Shown here: positions 56,864 to 64,000 of the stretch, piece by piece
Layout of the letters: each line of letters opens with the position of its first letter
Position numbering within the stretch: the stretch's first letter is position 1
NCBI RefSeq assembly: GCF_021300615.1
Contig: NZ_JAJTMY010000003.1
Location: forward strand, 222,848 to 286,847
From: Helicobacter anatolicus
GTDB lineage: Bacteria > Campylobacterota > Campylobacteria > Campylobacterales > Helicobacteraceae
DNA: 64,000 nucleotides
Reading direction: 5' to 3'
Program-made: the position numbers and the translations under genes
Notes under the pieces: generated by a model
The model's database searches: none
What the model was told of the DNA's origin: nothing
The model's input: only the letters and a program-made list of their open reading frames with translations

Positions 56864-57339
56864 GAATTTTTTTTGGCATTTTTGTTGGTATTTTTTTTCT
56901 TGATCAAATGATTAAGATTCTTATAACACAGACTTGTGATTTTACTGAAGGGTGCAAGATCTTAGATCTAAAAGCAATTTCTTTAATGCTTGTTTTTAAT
57001 AAAGGTGTAGCATTTTCATTTTTTAGTTTTTTGGGCGATGGATTAAAGTATGTGCAAATATTTATGCTTATAGTGGTTATTTTTCTTCTATATAAGCAAA
57101 AAGATTTTTTTCTACAAAATCAGCTAGCATTTGGCTTAATTTTTGCAGGAGGGTGTTCTAATATTTTAGATCGTTTTACTTATAGTGGGGTGGTGGATTA
57201 TGTGTATTGGCACTATCTTTTTGAGTTCGCAATTTTTAATTTTGCAGATGTAATGATTGATGTGGGTGTTGTATTTTTGTTGTGGGCATTTTATAGAGAT
57301 TATAAAAGCCAAAGAGCAATTTCATCAGCCAAAAAATAA
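56860..57339 (+). CDS. lspA: Lipoprotein signal peptidase
   Basis: Inner-membrane aspartyl protease that removes the signal peptide from diacylated prolipoproteins. The 159 residues have four hydrophobic helices, and the two catalytic Asp regions are visible: [15 protein letters not shown] and [11 protein letters not shown]. The GTG start overlaps the glmM stop. Its final 40 bases overlap the convergent hemW gene. Confidence 0.94.
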   Translation: MRIFFGIFVGIFFLDQMIKILITQTCDFTEGCKILDLKAISLMLVFNKGVAFSFFSFLGDGLKYVQIFMLIVVIFLLYKQKDFFLQNQLAFGLIFAGGCSNILDRFTYSGVVDYVYWHYLFEFAIFNFADVMIDVGVVFLLWAFYRDYKSQRAISSAKK

Positions 57340-58388
57340 TCTAATGCAAAAAATCTATCATTTCTTATATAGCCTTTGTGATTTTGTGTGAGGATAGCGA
57401 GTTTTTTAGGATTTAGTAGTTTTATATCTACACCAATTTTACTACGCAATCCTAAAAAAATTTTTTCAAGCAAAATGTCTTTTTTTTCTAGATTTTCAAT
57501 TTTTCTAAAAGTGGGATTTTTGATATAGCTTTCTAGATGATTATGGGTATAGAATCTTTGATAATTTTTTTTTCCTACTCCCCCGCATCCACATCCTATG
57601 TAGTCTTGGTAGTCCCAATATGCGAGATTATGTTTTACTTCATAACCGCGAGAATAATTAGAGACTTCATATTGTAAAAAATTATATAGTGAAAGTTTTT
57701 CTCTCAAAAATTCAGAAAAGCTTTGTGAAATTTCTTTAATTCCTTGTTTTTGAAGTTTAGATTCTTTTTCGATAGTAAGACTATAGGCAGAGAGGTGATT
57801 AATGGGGAGTTTGGCTGCAAGAGTGATTTCTTCTATCAGGCGTTTTTTACTATCCAGCAAAGTGTCATAAATAAGGTCAATACTAAGATTTTCAAATCCT
57901 GCATTACAGGCAACTTCTAAGGCATAATAAATATCTTTTTTGCTATGCTCTCTTTGTAAAAAATTTAGTTTATCTTCAAAAAAACTTTGCACGCCAAAGC
58001 TAAGGCGTGTTGCACCGAGGTTTTTTAGTGTATTGCACCAAGAAGAGGTTATAAGATTTGGATTAGATTCAAGGGTGATTTCACAATCTTTATGAATTGA
58101 AAAATGTTCAAAAATACAAGTAAATATTTTTTCATAATGCAATTCTTGAAGTGTGTTTGGTGTTCCTCCACCAAAATAAATTGAAGAAATTAAAGAGTGG
58201 TTATCTTGTGTTTTTAGATCTGCAAGAAGTGCGGATACATAGGCATCTTGTAGATAATCTTTATTTTCAAAAGAATTAAAAGTGCAATATCCACAACGAC
58301 TTGTACAAAAGGGAATATGAATATAGAGAATCAAGTTTTTCCTTGAGTATTTACTAAAAAATTTGGATTGTTTTATTTTTTGTAGCAT
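57300..58388 (-). CDS. hemW: Radical SAM HemW-like protein
   Basis: Radical SAM protein of the HemN/HemW group, thought to handle heme rather than oxidise coproporphyrinogen. The 362 residues have YIHIPFCTSRCGYCTFNSF with the CxxxCxxC cluster ligands, YFGGGTPNTL, ESNPN and RLSFGVQSF. HemW proteins lack the HemN N-terminal extension, as here. It is divergent from the cytochrome c gene, a sensible functional neighbour. Confidence 0.88.
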   Translation of the reverse strand: MLQKIKQSKFFSKYSRKNLILYIHIPFCTSRCGYCTFNSFENKDYLQDAYVSALLADLKTQDNHSLISSIYFGGGTPNTLQELHYEKIFTCIFEHFSIHKDCEITLESNPNLITSSWCNTLKNLGATRLSFGVQSFFEDKLNFLQREHSKKDIYYALEVACNAGFENLSIDLIYDTLLDSKKRLIEEITLAAKLPINHLSAYSLTIEKESKLQKQGIKEISQSFSEFLREKLSLYNFLQYEVSNYSRGYEVKHNLAYWDYQDYIGCGCGGVGKKNYQRFYTHNHLESYIKNPTFRKIENLEKKDILLEKIFLGLRSKIGVDIKLLNPKKLAILTQNHKGYIRNDRFFALDYFLADEIALWLL

Positions 58389-58425
58389 AATTCTAACTCA
58401 ATATTAAAAAATAAGGAAGAGTGTC

Positions 58426-58734
58426 ATGAAAAAAATTTTAGGTATTTTCGCATTTGGCTTAGTGGCTTTGTATGCAAATCCTGCAACAATTATTAAAACA
58501 AAATGTGCAAGTTGTCATGGTCAAAGTATGGAAAAGGTTGCGTTAGGAAAAAGTGCTGTAGTAAATACTTTGAGTGCAAATGAGATTGAAGAATCATTAA
58601 AAGGTTATAAAGCAAAAACATTAAATAAACATGGTCTTGGTGGAACAATGTGGGGTCAAGCAGGTGCATTATCAGATGGAGATATTGCTGAGCTTGCTAA
58701 ATATATTTCAACAGATCTTAAGGGTAAAAAATAA
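58426..58734 (+). CDS. Periplasmic c-type cytochrome (c553 type)
   Basis: 102-residue exported monoheme cytochrome: signal peptide KKILGIFAFGLVALYA, heme motif CASCHG near residue 27 and distal Met in GLGGTMWGQAG. It passes electrons from the bc1 complex to terminal oxidases in this group. Short and basic, as for c553. Strong ribosome site AAGGAAGAGTG. Followed by a hairpin. Confidence 0.93.
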   Translation: MKKILGIFAFGLVALYANPATIIKTKCASCHGQSMEKVALGKSAVVNTLSANEIEESLKGYKAKTLNKHGLGGTMWGQAGALSDGDIAELAKYISTDLKGKK

Positions 58735-58743
58735 TTTTTTCTT

Positions 58744-58759
58744 GCTGGCATTTGCCAGC
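58744..58759 (+). terminator. Terminator-like hairpin after cytochrome c
   Basis: GCTGGC / GCCAGC with an ATTT loop (an extra A-T pair is possible), 9 bases after the stop. The T tract is weak and interrupted. Confidence 0.5.
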
Positions 58760-58811
58760 CTTCATGCTTCTTAACATTTTAAAATAAATTTTATATTAAA
58801 CTTATTTTTAT

Positions 58812-58817
58812 TATAAT
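58812..58817 (+). promoter_or_regulatory. Probable -10 box for rppH operon
   Basis: TATAAT placed so that its last bases form the in-frame ATG at 58816. That argues the ATG is not the start codon and that transcription begins a few bases later. Confidence 0.5.
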
Positions 58818-58842
58818 GACCACAAAAAATAGGTGGAAAATA

Positions 58843-59307
58843 TTGCAAAAAAAATATCGTCCTAATGTGGCTGCTATTATTGTATCATCGCGTTATCCAA
58901 ATGCATGTGAGTTTTTTGTTGCACAGCGCGCTGATATCAAGGGAGTTTGGCAGTTTCCTCAAGGTGGTATTGATGCAAATGAAACTCCCAAAGAAGCATT
59001 GCTTAGGGAATTAAAAGAAGAGATTGGCACGGATTTTGTAGAGATTATTGCAGAATGTCCAAAATGGATTTCTTATGATTTTCCTAATATTGCAACAAAA
59101 AAAATGTATCAATATGATGGGCAGATTCAAAAATATTTTTTAGTGCGTATTAAAAAAGAATCAGATATTAATTTAGATACTGCACATCCGGAATTTATTT
59201 CGTATCAATTTGTGAAATATGATGCATTATTAGAATTAGTAAATCATTTTAAAAAAAATGTCTATAAAGAAGTGTTAGATTATTTTAAGAAAGAAGGTTA
59301 TTTGTAA
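58843..59307 (+). CDS. rppH: RNA pyrophosphohydrolase / Nudix hydrolase RppH
   Basis: Removes pyrophosphate from RNA 5' ends or hydrolyses dinucleoside polyphosphates. The 154 residues have KKYRPNVAAIIVS, VWQFPQGGIDANE and a full Nudix box (GGIDANETPKEALLRELKEE-IG). The start chosen is TTG at 58843, six bases after AGGTGG. An ATG at 58816 coincides with a -10 box, and the shorter form begins QKKYRPN like relatives. Its stop overlaps the lysC start. Confidence 0.9.
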   Translation: MQKKYRPNVAAIIVSSRYPNACEFFVAQRADIKGVWQFPQGGIDANETPKEALLRELKEEIGTDFVEIIAECPKWISYDFPNIATKKMYQYDGQIQKYFLVRIKKESDINLDTAHPEFISYQFVKYDALLELVNHFKKNVYKEVLDYFKKEGYL

Positions 59308-60512
59308 TGCTGGTGGTTCAAAAATATGGTGGGACAAGTATGGGGGATTGTGAGAGAATCCAAAATGTAGCAAATCGTATTGCAATGAGAAAAAAAGAAA
59401 ATCATAATCTCGTAGTTGTGGTTTCTGCAATGAGTGGGGTTACAGATGTTTTGGTGGGATATACTAAATATTTTACACAACTGCCAAATCCACGAGAAGT
59501 AGATATGGTGCTTTCATCTGGAGAGAGAATTACGAGTGCATTACTTGCTATTGCGTTGGAAAATATGGGATTTAAGGCAATTTCTCTAAGTGGAAGAAAA
59601 GCAGGGATTTTGACAGATTCTATCCATACAAAAGCAAGGATTGAGGATATTGATACAACTTATCTTAAATCTTTGTTAGAACAGGACTATATTGTAGTGG
59701 TAGCAGGTTTTCAGGGAGTGGATAAAAATGGCGAAGTTACAACTTTGGGAAGAGGGGGGAGCGATCTTTCTGCAGTAGCAATTGCAGGAGCATTGCAAGC
59801 GGATTTGTGCGAGATTTATACAGATGTAGATGGGGTTTATACCACTGATCCTAGAATCGAAAAAAATGCAAAAAAGATTCATAAAATTAGTTATGATGAG
59901 ATGTTGGAGCTTGCGTCTATGGGGGCAAAAGTTTTGTTAAATCGATCTGTAGAATTAGCAAAAAAATGGAATATTCCTTTAGTAACAAGAAGCTCTTTTA
60001 CTTATGATGAGGGGACAATGATTACACACGAGGAGAATATAATGGAACAAGCAGTAGTAAGTGGTGTGGCGCTAGATAAAAATCAAGTGCGTGTAAGTAT
60101 GGTAGGGGTGAGTGATCGCCCAGGAATTGCAGCAGAGATTTTTACAGCATTGGCAAATGCAAATATTAATATCGATATGATTGTGCAAACTATTGGCAGA
60201 GATGGAAAAACAGATTTAGATTTTACACTACCACAAAGTGAAATTGAAGAAGCAAAAATTACTTTGAAAGATTTTGAAAAAGATGTAGAGAATATCGAGG
60301 TAGATTGTAATATTGCAAAAGTTTCCATTGTGGGTGTGGGGATGAAGTCACACTCTGGCGTGGCAAGTCGTGCATTTAGTGCTCTCGCAAAAGAAAATAT
60401 TAATATTATGATGATTGGTACGAGTGAGATTAAGGTTTCTATGGTGATTGATAATAAATATGCAGAATTAGCTGTACGCTCTTTACATAGTGCTTATAAT
60501 TTGGATAAATAA
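59307..60512 (+). CDS. lysC: Aspartate kinase
   Basis: First step from aspartate to lysine (diaminopimelate), threonine and methionine. The 401 residues have QKYGGTSMG, SSGERITSALLA, GRGGSDLSAVAIA, and two C-terminal ACT domains (VSMVGVSDRPGIAAEIF; VSIVGVGMKSHSGVASR), so feedback inhibition is likely. It overlaps rppH and hobA by one base each (TAATG). Confidence 0.96.
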   Translation: MLVVQKYGGTSMGDCERIQNVANRIAMRKKENHNLVVVVSAMSGVTDVLVGYTKYFTQLPNPREVDMVLSSGERITSALLAIALENMGFKAISLSGRKAGILTDSIHTKARIEDIDTTYLKSLLEQDYIVVVAGFQGVDKNGEVTTLGRGGSDLSAVAIAGALQADLCEIYTDVDGVYTTDPRIEKNAKKIHKISYDEMLELASMGAKVLLNRSVELAKKWNIPLVTRSSFTYDEGTMITHEENIMEQAVVSGVALDKNQVRVSMVGVSDRPGIAAEIFTALANANINIDMIVQTIGRDGKTDLDFTLPQSEIEEAKITLKDFEKDVENIEVDCNIAKVSIVGVGMKSHSGVASRAFSALAKENINIMMIGTSEIKVSMVIDNKYAELAVRSLHSAYNLDK

Positions 60513-61051
60513 TGGAACTATCAGATTGGGTTTTAAAGACAATTCGTGAGGAAAATAACAAAATTGCACTCAATAGTGATTGGCTAGAGATTGATCGCTT
60601 TGTCTTTACGACTTTATTATCACATACAATTACTTATGTAATTAATGGCGGGACTTTGCTTTTTTGTTCTGATGAGCATTTTGAGTGGTTTGGAAGATAT
60701 GTAACACAATCTATTAATCGTTTTGGTGCTTCTCGACCTCTTGTTCCAATTTATTTACTGGAGGATTTTTTACCAAAAATAAAAAATCGTGATAATGATT
60801 TAGTGCATAATGTTTTGTCTTTAAGTTTTAATGATTATGCATTTTGGTATGTTGGTAAAATGCAATCTGATTTAAGTAAACTTGCGTTTAGTAGAGATAA
60901 TGGATTTTTGTGGGTGCTTGATGATTCTATGCAAAAGGCATTAAATTTAGATTCTAAAGACAGGATGATTGAATACAAACTTATTCAGCTTTATAAGATT
61001 TTTGAACAAGCATTGTTTGGTGCAATGTTTGGAGATATTACTATTACATGA
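60512..61051 (+). CDS. hobA: DnaA-binding initiation regulator HobA
   Basis: Epsilonproteobacterial counterpart of DiaA: a tetramer that binds DnaA domain I and promotes orisome assembly. The 179 residues open ELSDWVLKTIREE and include the LYKIFEQALFG end and a central Rossmann-like region, like the HobA family. It lies between lysC and holB, as I recall in H. pylori. Together with dnaA at the window's left edge it shows the initiation machinery of this organism. Confidence 0.88.
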   Translation: MELSDWVLKTIREENNKIALNSDWLEIDRFVFTTLLSHTITYVINGGTLLFCSDEHFEWFGRYVTQSINRFGASRPLVPIYLLEDFLPKIKNRDNDLVHNVLSLSFNDYAFWYVGKMQSDLSKLAFSRDNGFLWVLDDSMQKALNLDSKDRMIEYKLIQLYKIFEQALFGAMFGDITIT

Positions 61052-61650
61052 ATAAAATTATTTTAACGCATGATATTTTTGAAGAAGCTCAAGGACTAAA
61101 AGAAGAACTTGATTCTGAATTTAGTAGGTTTTATATCAAAGAAGAATTTAAAATTGATGATGCAAATGAGGTGATTGCCGAGGCTTATTTGAGTTCTTAT
61201 AGAGAAAAAACGCTAGTTTTAGCGGCAAATTTATATAATCTTTTTGCGCAAAATGCTTTATTAAAAATTCTTGAAGAATCACCAAAAAACATTACTTTTA
61301 TTTTAATTGGAAAAAATAAAAATAGTTTTTTACCCACTGTGCGTTCACGCTTAATTTTAGAAGATAAGAGAGAAAAAGAGGAAAAAATACCTTTTTCAAT
61401 TAATCTTTTAGAATTGGATTTACAAAAAATTTATACATTTTTAAATCAAGATCATGAAAGTGGTTTTGAGTATGCTAAACAACAAATCCAGGCTTTGCTT
61501 GATGGTGTTTTTGCAAGTGGGATTAAGCTTACACAAGAAGATTTAAAAAGTTTTGATGAGGCGATTTTAGCAAGTTTAAACTATCAAAGATTTCAATATG
61601 TGATACTCCCATTATTATTGATGATTTTGGAGAGAAAAAATAAAAAATGA
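61048..61650 (+). CDS. holB: DNA polymerase III delta' subunit, short form
   Basis: Clamp-loader component. The 200 residues contain ALLKILEESPKNITFILIG and FLPTVRSRLI, the sensor and SRC-like elements of clamp-loader proteins (SRL here). It is much shorter than the roughly 330-residue E. coli delta', lacking much of the Walker A/N-terminal part and the collar. That is usual in this genus. It overlaps hobA and folP (ATGA each). Confidence 0.82.
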   Translation: MNKIILTHDIFEEAQGLKEELDSEFSRFYIKEEFKIDDANEVIAEAYLSSYREKTLVLAANLYNLFAQNALLKILEESPKNITFILIGKNKNSFLPTVRSRLILEDKREKEEKIPFSINLLELDLQKIYTFLNQDHESGFEYAKQQIQALLDGVFASGIKLTQEDLKSFDEAILASLNYQRFQYVILPLLLMILERKNKK

Positions 61651-62786
61651 TGGAAGTAAAATTTTTAAATCAAGATTTTATTGTCAAAGAAATAATACAA
61701 ATTGGTAGCGATATAGCAGGAACAAAAATTATGGAGAAAAAAGCAAAGATTATTGCTTTTAAAATTACAAATCTTCCTACTCCTGCGGTGATGGTTTTAA
61801 AGCAAGAGGCATTGAGTGTTGGGGGGGATTTTGCTACACCAAAAGAATGTATACTTGTAGAAAAATCCCATTATGATGGAATTTTATTTGGTACGATCGG
61901 ACAATTGCAACGTGTGATTGCTAAGCTTTCTGTTCAACCTTTTGGGCTTAAAGAACTTGGAGGTATTTTAAAAAAACATATCAATTGCAGGGAATTTTCA
62001 CAAAAAATTATGGCGGTTGTTAATGTTACGCCAGATAGTTTTTTTAAATCTTCAAGAAATAGTGTGCAGAGTGCGATTGCACAAATTGAAACATTGATTG
62101 CCCAAAAACAAGCAGAGATTATTGATATTGGGGGGGCGAGTTCAAGACCGGGAAGTGCACTTATAGATCCACAAGAAGAGTTGGAGCGATTGCAAGAAAT
62201 TTTCAAGCATGTTGCAAAGAATCAACTTTTTAAACATGCACAATTTTCTATTGATTCTTACAATACTTTGGTAGCACAAAATGCTTTAGATAGTGGATTT
62301 TCCATCTTAAATGATGTGAGTGGATTGAGAGATATAAAAATGATTCAGCTTGCAGCAGAATATCAGGCACAGGTGGTTTTGATGCATACTCAAGGTACTC
62401 CACAAGAAATGCAAAAACTCACAAATTATAAAAATTTATTTTTAGAAATAGATGAATTTTTTGTCCAAAAAATTGCAACATTACAAGCATATGGGGTTTG
62501 CGATATAATTTTAGATATTGGTTTTGGTTTTGCAAAAAATATGGAGCAAAATATGGAGCTTATTAAAAATCTTGCACATTTTCAAAAGTTTGGTTACCCA
62601 CTTTTAGTGGGAGCTAGTCGTAAAACTACTATTCAAAAAATTTTAAATAAAGAAGCAGAAGACACCCTTAGTGGAACTTTGGCATTACATTTTTTGGCAT
62701 TGCAAAATGGTGCAAATATTTTGCGTGTACATGATGTGGTTGAGCATAGAGATATTATTAAAATTTTTAAGGCATATTATGCATAA
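61647..62786 (+). CDS. folP: Dihydropteroate synthase with N-terminal extension
   Basis: Condenses pterin pyrophosphate with p-aminobenzoate; target of sulfonamides. The 379 residues include about 115 extra N-terminal residues before the TIM barrel, as in Helicobacter enzymes. The barrel shows VVNVTPDSFF, DIGGASSRPGS, ILDIGFGFAKN and GASRKTTI. An alternative ATG at 61650 exists. It overlaps the next gene by 8 bases. Confidence 0.95.
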   Translation: MMEVKFLNQDFIVKEIIQIGSDIAGTKIMEKKAKIIAFKITNLPTPAVMVLKQEALSVGGDFATPKECILVEKSHYDGILFGTIGQLQRVIAKLSVQPFGLKELGGILKKHINCREFSQKIMAVVNVTPDSFFKSSRNSVQSAIAQIETLIAQKQAEIIDIGGASSRPGSALIDPQEELERLQEIFKHVAKNQLFKHAQFSIDSYNTLVAQNALDSGFSILNDVSGLRDIKMIQLAAEYQAQVVLMHTQGTPQEMQKLTNYKNLFLEIDEFFVQKIATLQAYGVCDIILDIGFGFAKNMEQNMELIKNLAHFQKFGYPLLVGASRKTTIQKILNKEAEDTLSGTLALHFLALQNGANILRVHDVVEHRDIIKIFKAYYA

Positions 62787-63783
62787 ACCTTCTGTAAGTT
62801 CAATGCAGACTTTTTTGATTGCAAATGGTTATAATGCTAGCGAAGTAGAAAAAATGTCAGATGAGGAATTGCTAAATAATTATAGCAAGCAGGTAATGCA
62901 AGAAATTCAAGATTTTCAAAAAGGTGCATTAGAGGATTCTAATATTGGTATTTTTGTGCAAATACAACACAATAAAGAAATACAGCAAAAATTGCAAGAA
63001 ATCAAAGAAAGAATTAAAAAAGTCCACCAAGATCTCAGAAAAATTTATCAAATTGTTGATGATTTTATTGAAGATTTTAGTATTGATGAATTGCGATATT
63101 TTCTTTTTAATGGTGTGCAAAAAATTCCTTCAAATCTCATTGAAAAGGCTTTACAAGTTAAGTTTTTTCAATACAAAATTGTATGGCTTGATCAGATTGA
63201 AAAAAACTTTAGTCAACTGCCAGAAGAGGAGCGGAGGACGCTTATGGAGCAATATTATTCTATCCATGATAGTAAAAAACTCTATAAAATTTATCAAAAT
63301 AGCTATGATCAAAAAGAAGTAACAAAAATGGCAGAGGTGGCAAAAAACAAATTGTTATTGCTAAAAAATTTTGCTCCTGAGGATTTGGAAAAAAATTATG
63401 AGCGTTTTTATAATGAAAGTGAAGAAAAAATAGAAATGATCAAAGAAATTATGAGACTTACAGGTTCTTATTCTCGTAATGTTTTGCGTAGTATGAATAT
63501 GGAGCAACTAAGCAATCTTATTGCATCAATACGTCAACAAATCCAAAAAACCAATGAAGAAAAACAAATTGTGATGAAGTATGTAAGAATACTTGAAAAT
63601 AGTATGCGTTCTGTAGATGATTATGATTTTCAAGAGGTATGTATTGATGCGATCAATCATCTTAGTAATGAGCAATTGCAAAAAGTTATTAGTACACTAA
63701 GTTCACAAAATAAATTTTTTGCTGGTAAATTTGAAAGTGTCGCAAGACAATTGCGAAGCAAGGTTAAGGCTAAAATTTTTTAA
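62779..63783 (+). CDS. Conserved hypothetical protein, largely coiled coil
   Basis: 334 residues, highly charged and helical, no signal peptide or membrane segment. It begins MHKPSVSSMQTFLIANGYNA and contains predicted coiled-coil stretches (EIQQKLQEIKERIKKVHQ; RQQIQKTNEEKQ). A frame open to 62671 overlaps folP and is rejected in favour of the ATG at 62779 (AAGG upstream). Its place at the end of the lysC-hobA-holB-folP run is as I recall in H. pylori. Function unknown. Confidence 0.75.
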   Translation: MHKPSVSSMQTFLIANGYNASEVEKMSDEELLNNYSKQVMQEIQDFQKGALEDSNIGIFVQIQHNKEIQQKLQEIKERIKKVHQDLRKIYQIVDDFIEDFSIDELRYFLFNGVQKIPSNLIEKALQVKFFQYKIVWLDQIEKNFSQLPEEERRTLMEQYYSIHDSKKLYKIYQNSYDQKEVTKMAEVAKNKLLLLKNFAPEDLEKNYERFYNESEEKIEMIKEIMRLTGSYSRNVLRSMNMEQLSNLIASIRQQIQKTNEEKQIVMKYVRILENSMRSVDDYDFQEVCIDAINHLSNEQLQKVISTLSSQNKFFAGKFESVARQLRSKVKAKIF

Positions 63784-64000
63784 TTGACTACAAAGCTGGG
63801 AAAGAAAAAATCGATTTTTTACCTATTGGAATATGCAAAACAATAAAATTAAAGTTTTTTATTCCTAAGAATCCATAGAACTTACTTTTATTTAAAATAA
63901 AAATAAATATTTATAAGAATAAATTTATTCTTATCTAAGGAATCTTTTTTCACCATTAAATATAGATTCTAATAAATCCTAAAACTTAAAAATAAAATAG
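63784..64000. other. AT-rich downstream region with palindromes
   Basis: Contains a 16-base palindrome (AAAAAATCGATTTTTT, 63805-63820), a possible terminator core followed by ACC, and a 22-base perfect palindrome at 63913-63934 centred on AAATTT. No open frame of use is seen to the window end. Confidence 0.4.

Noticed and set aside
62671..62778. Upstream extension of the last gene into folP
   Set aside because: The extra residues read as an out-of-frame shadow of folP; the ATG at 62779 has a ribosome site and an 8-base overlap typical of the operon.
1..64000. CRISPR arrays, rRNA genes, insertion sequences or prophage
   Set aside because: No regularly spaced repeats, rRNA-like blocks, transposase or phage structural genes were seen on either strand.

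Overview
The window is AT-rich bacterial chromosome that reads as an epsilonproteobacterium of the genus Helicobacter or a close relative. The case rests on family markers and gene order: HobA, FliW, MCE/Mla-type lipid transport genes, a DUF1104 secreted protein, an RNase J with a long basic N-terminal tail, and several blocks whose order I recall from H. pylori (fbp-rpe-dnaQ; kdsD-rnj-ksgA; fabZ-lpxA-clpX-mreB-mreC; cytochrome c-rppH-lysC-hobA-holB-folP). It is not H. pylori itself: it carries hisF, a short Pta next to AckA, an sdaC-sdaA pair and a ruvC-dnaA junction. The species cannot be fixed from the sequence alone.

Layout. 1-900: the N-terminal part of dnaA (cut by the window edge) and a dnaA/ruvC intergenic region with a tight cluster of DnaA-box cores, a candidate replication origin. 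901-10346: ruvC, galE, a thioesterase, the pdxJ/pdxA pair (with an outer-membrane-protein remnant between them), a DUF354 protein, fbp, rpe, dnaQ and two conserved unknowns. 10543-13900: pta-ackA facing a dicarboxylate/amino-acid symporter. 13901-14407: a decayed gene remnant. 14408-18176: kdsD, rnj and ksgA. 18239-22540: hisF, a nucleoside phosphorylase-like gene with a partial decayed copy downstream, rlmN, a 32-residue membrane peptide gene and queH. 22606-30136: one long co-directional run from fabZ to mreC that continues into two glycosyltransferase genes. 30358-30751: four tRNA genes (Pro, His, Arg, Arg). 30809-33997: a four-gene mla-like phospholipid transport operon. 34057-36161: an outer membrane protein, an unknown membrane protein and decayed fragments, the most accessory-looking stretch. 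36162-46703: uvrB, a secreted DUF1104 protein, thyX-polA, dnaE and rluB. 46795-53598: a cupin, thiF, sdaC-sdaA and valS. 53679-63783: fliW, prfA, rpsT, glmM-lspA, hemW, and the cytochrome c to folP block.

How the genes work together. Much of the window is DNA replication and repair (dnaA, hobA, holB, dnaE, dnaQ, polA, uvrB, ruvC, thyX), envelope construction (galE, kdsD, lpxA, fabZ, glmM, mreBC, mla genes, lspA, two glycosyltransferases), cofactors (pdxA/J, folP, thiF, hemW, queH) and serine/acetate metabolism (sdaC, sdaA, pta, ackA). Many genes overlap by 1 to 16 bases, as expected for compact operons with translational coupling. No rRNA, CRISPR array, intact insertion sequence or intact prophage was seen. 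The most unusual items are: a dispersed, decayed gene family found twice (about 14.1 kb and 35.7 kb); an outer-membrane-protein tail stranded between pdxJ and pdxA; a partial duplication of a phosphorylase gene; and the glycosyltransferases attached to the mreBC operon.
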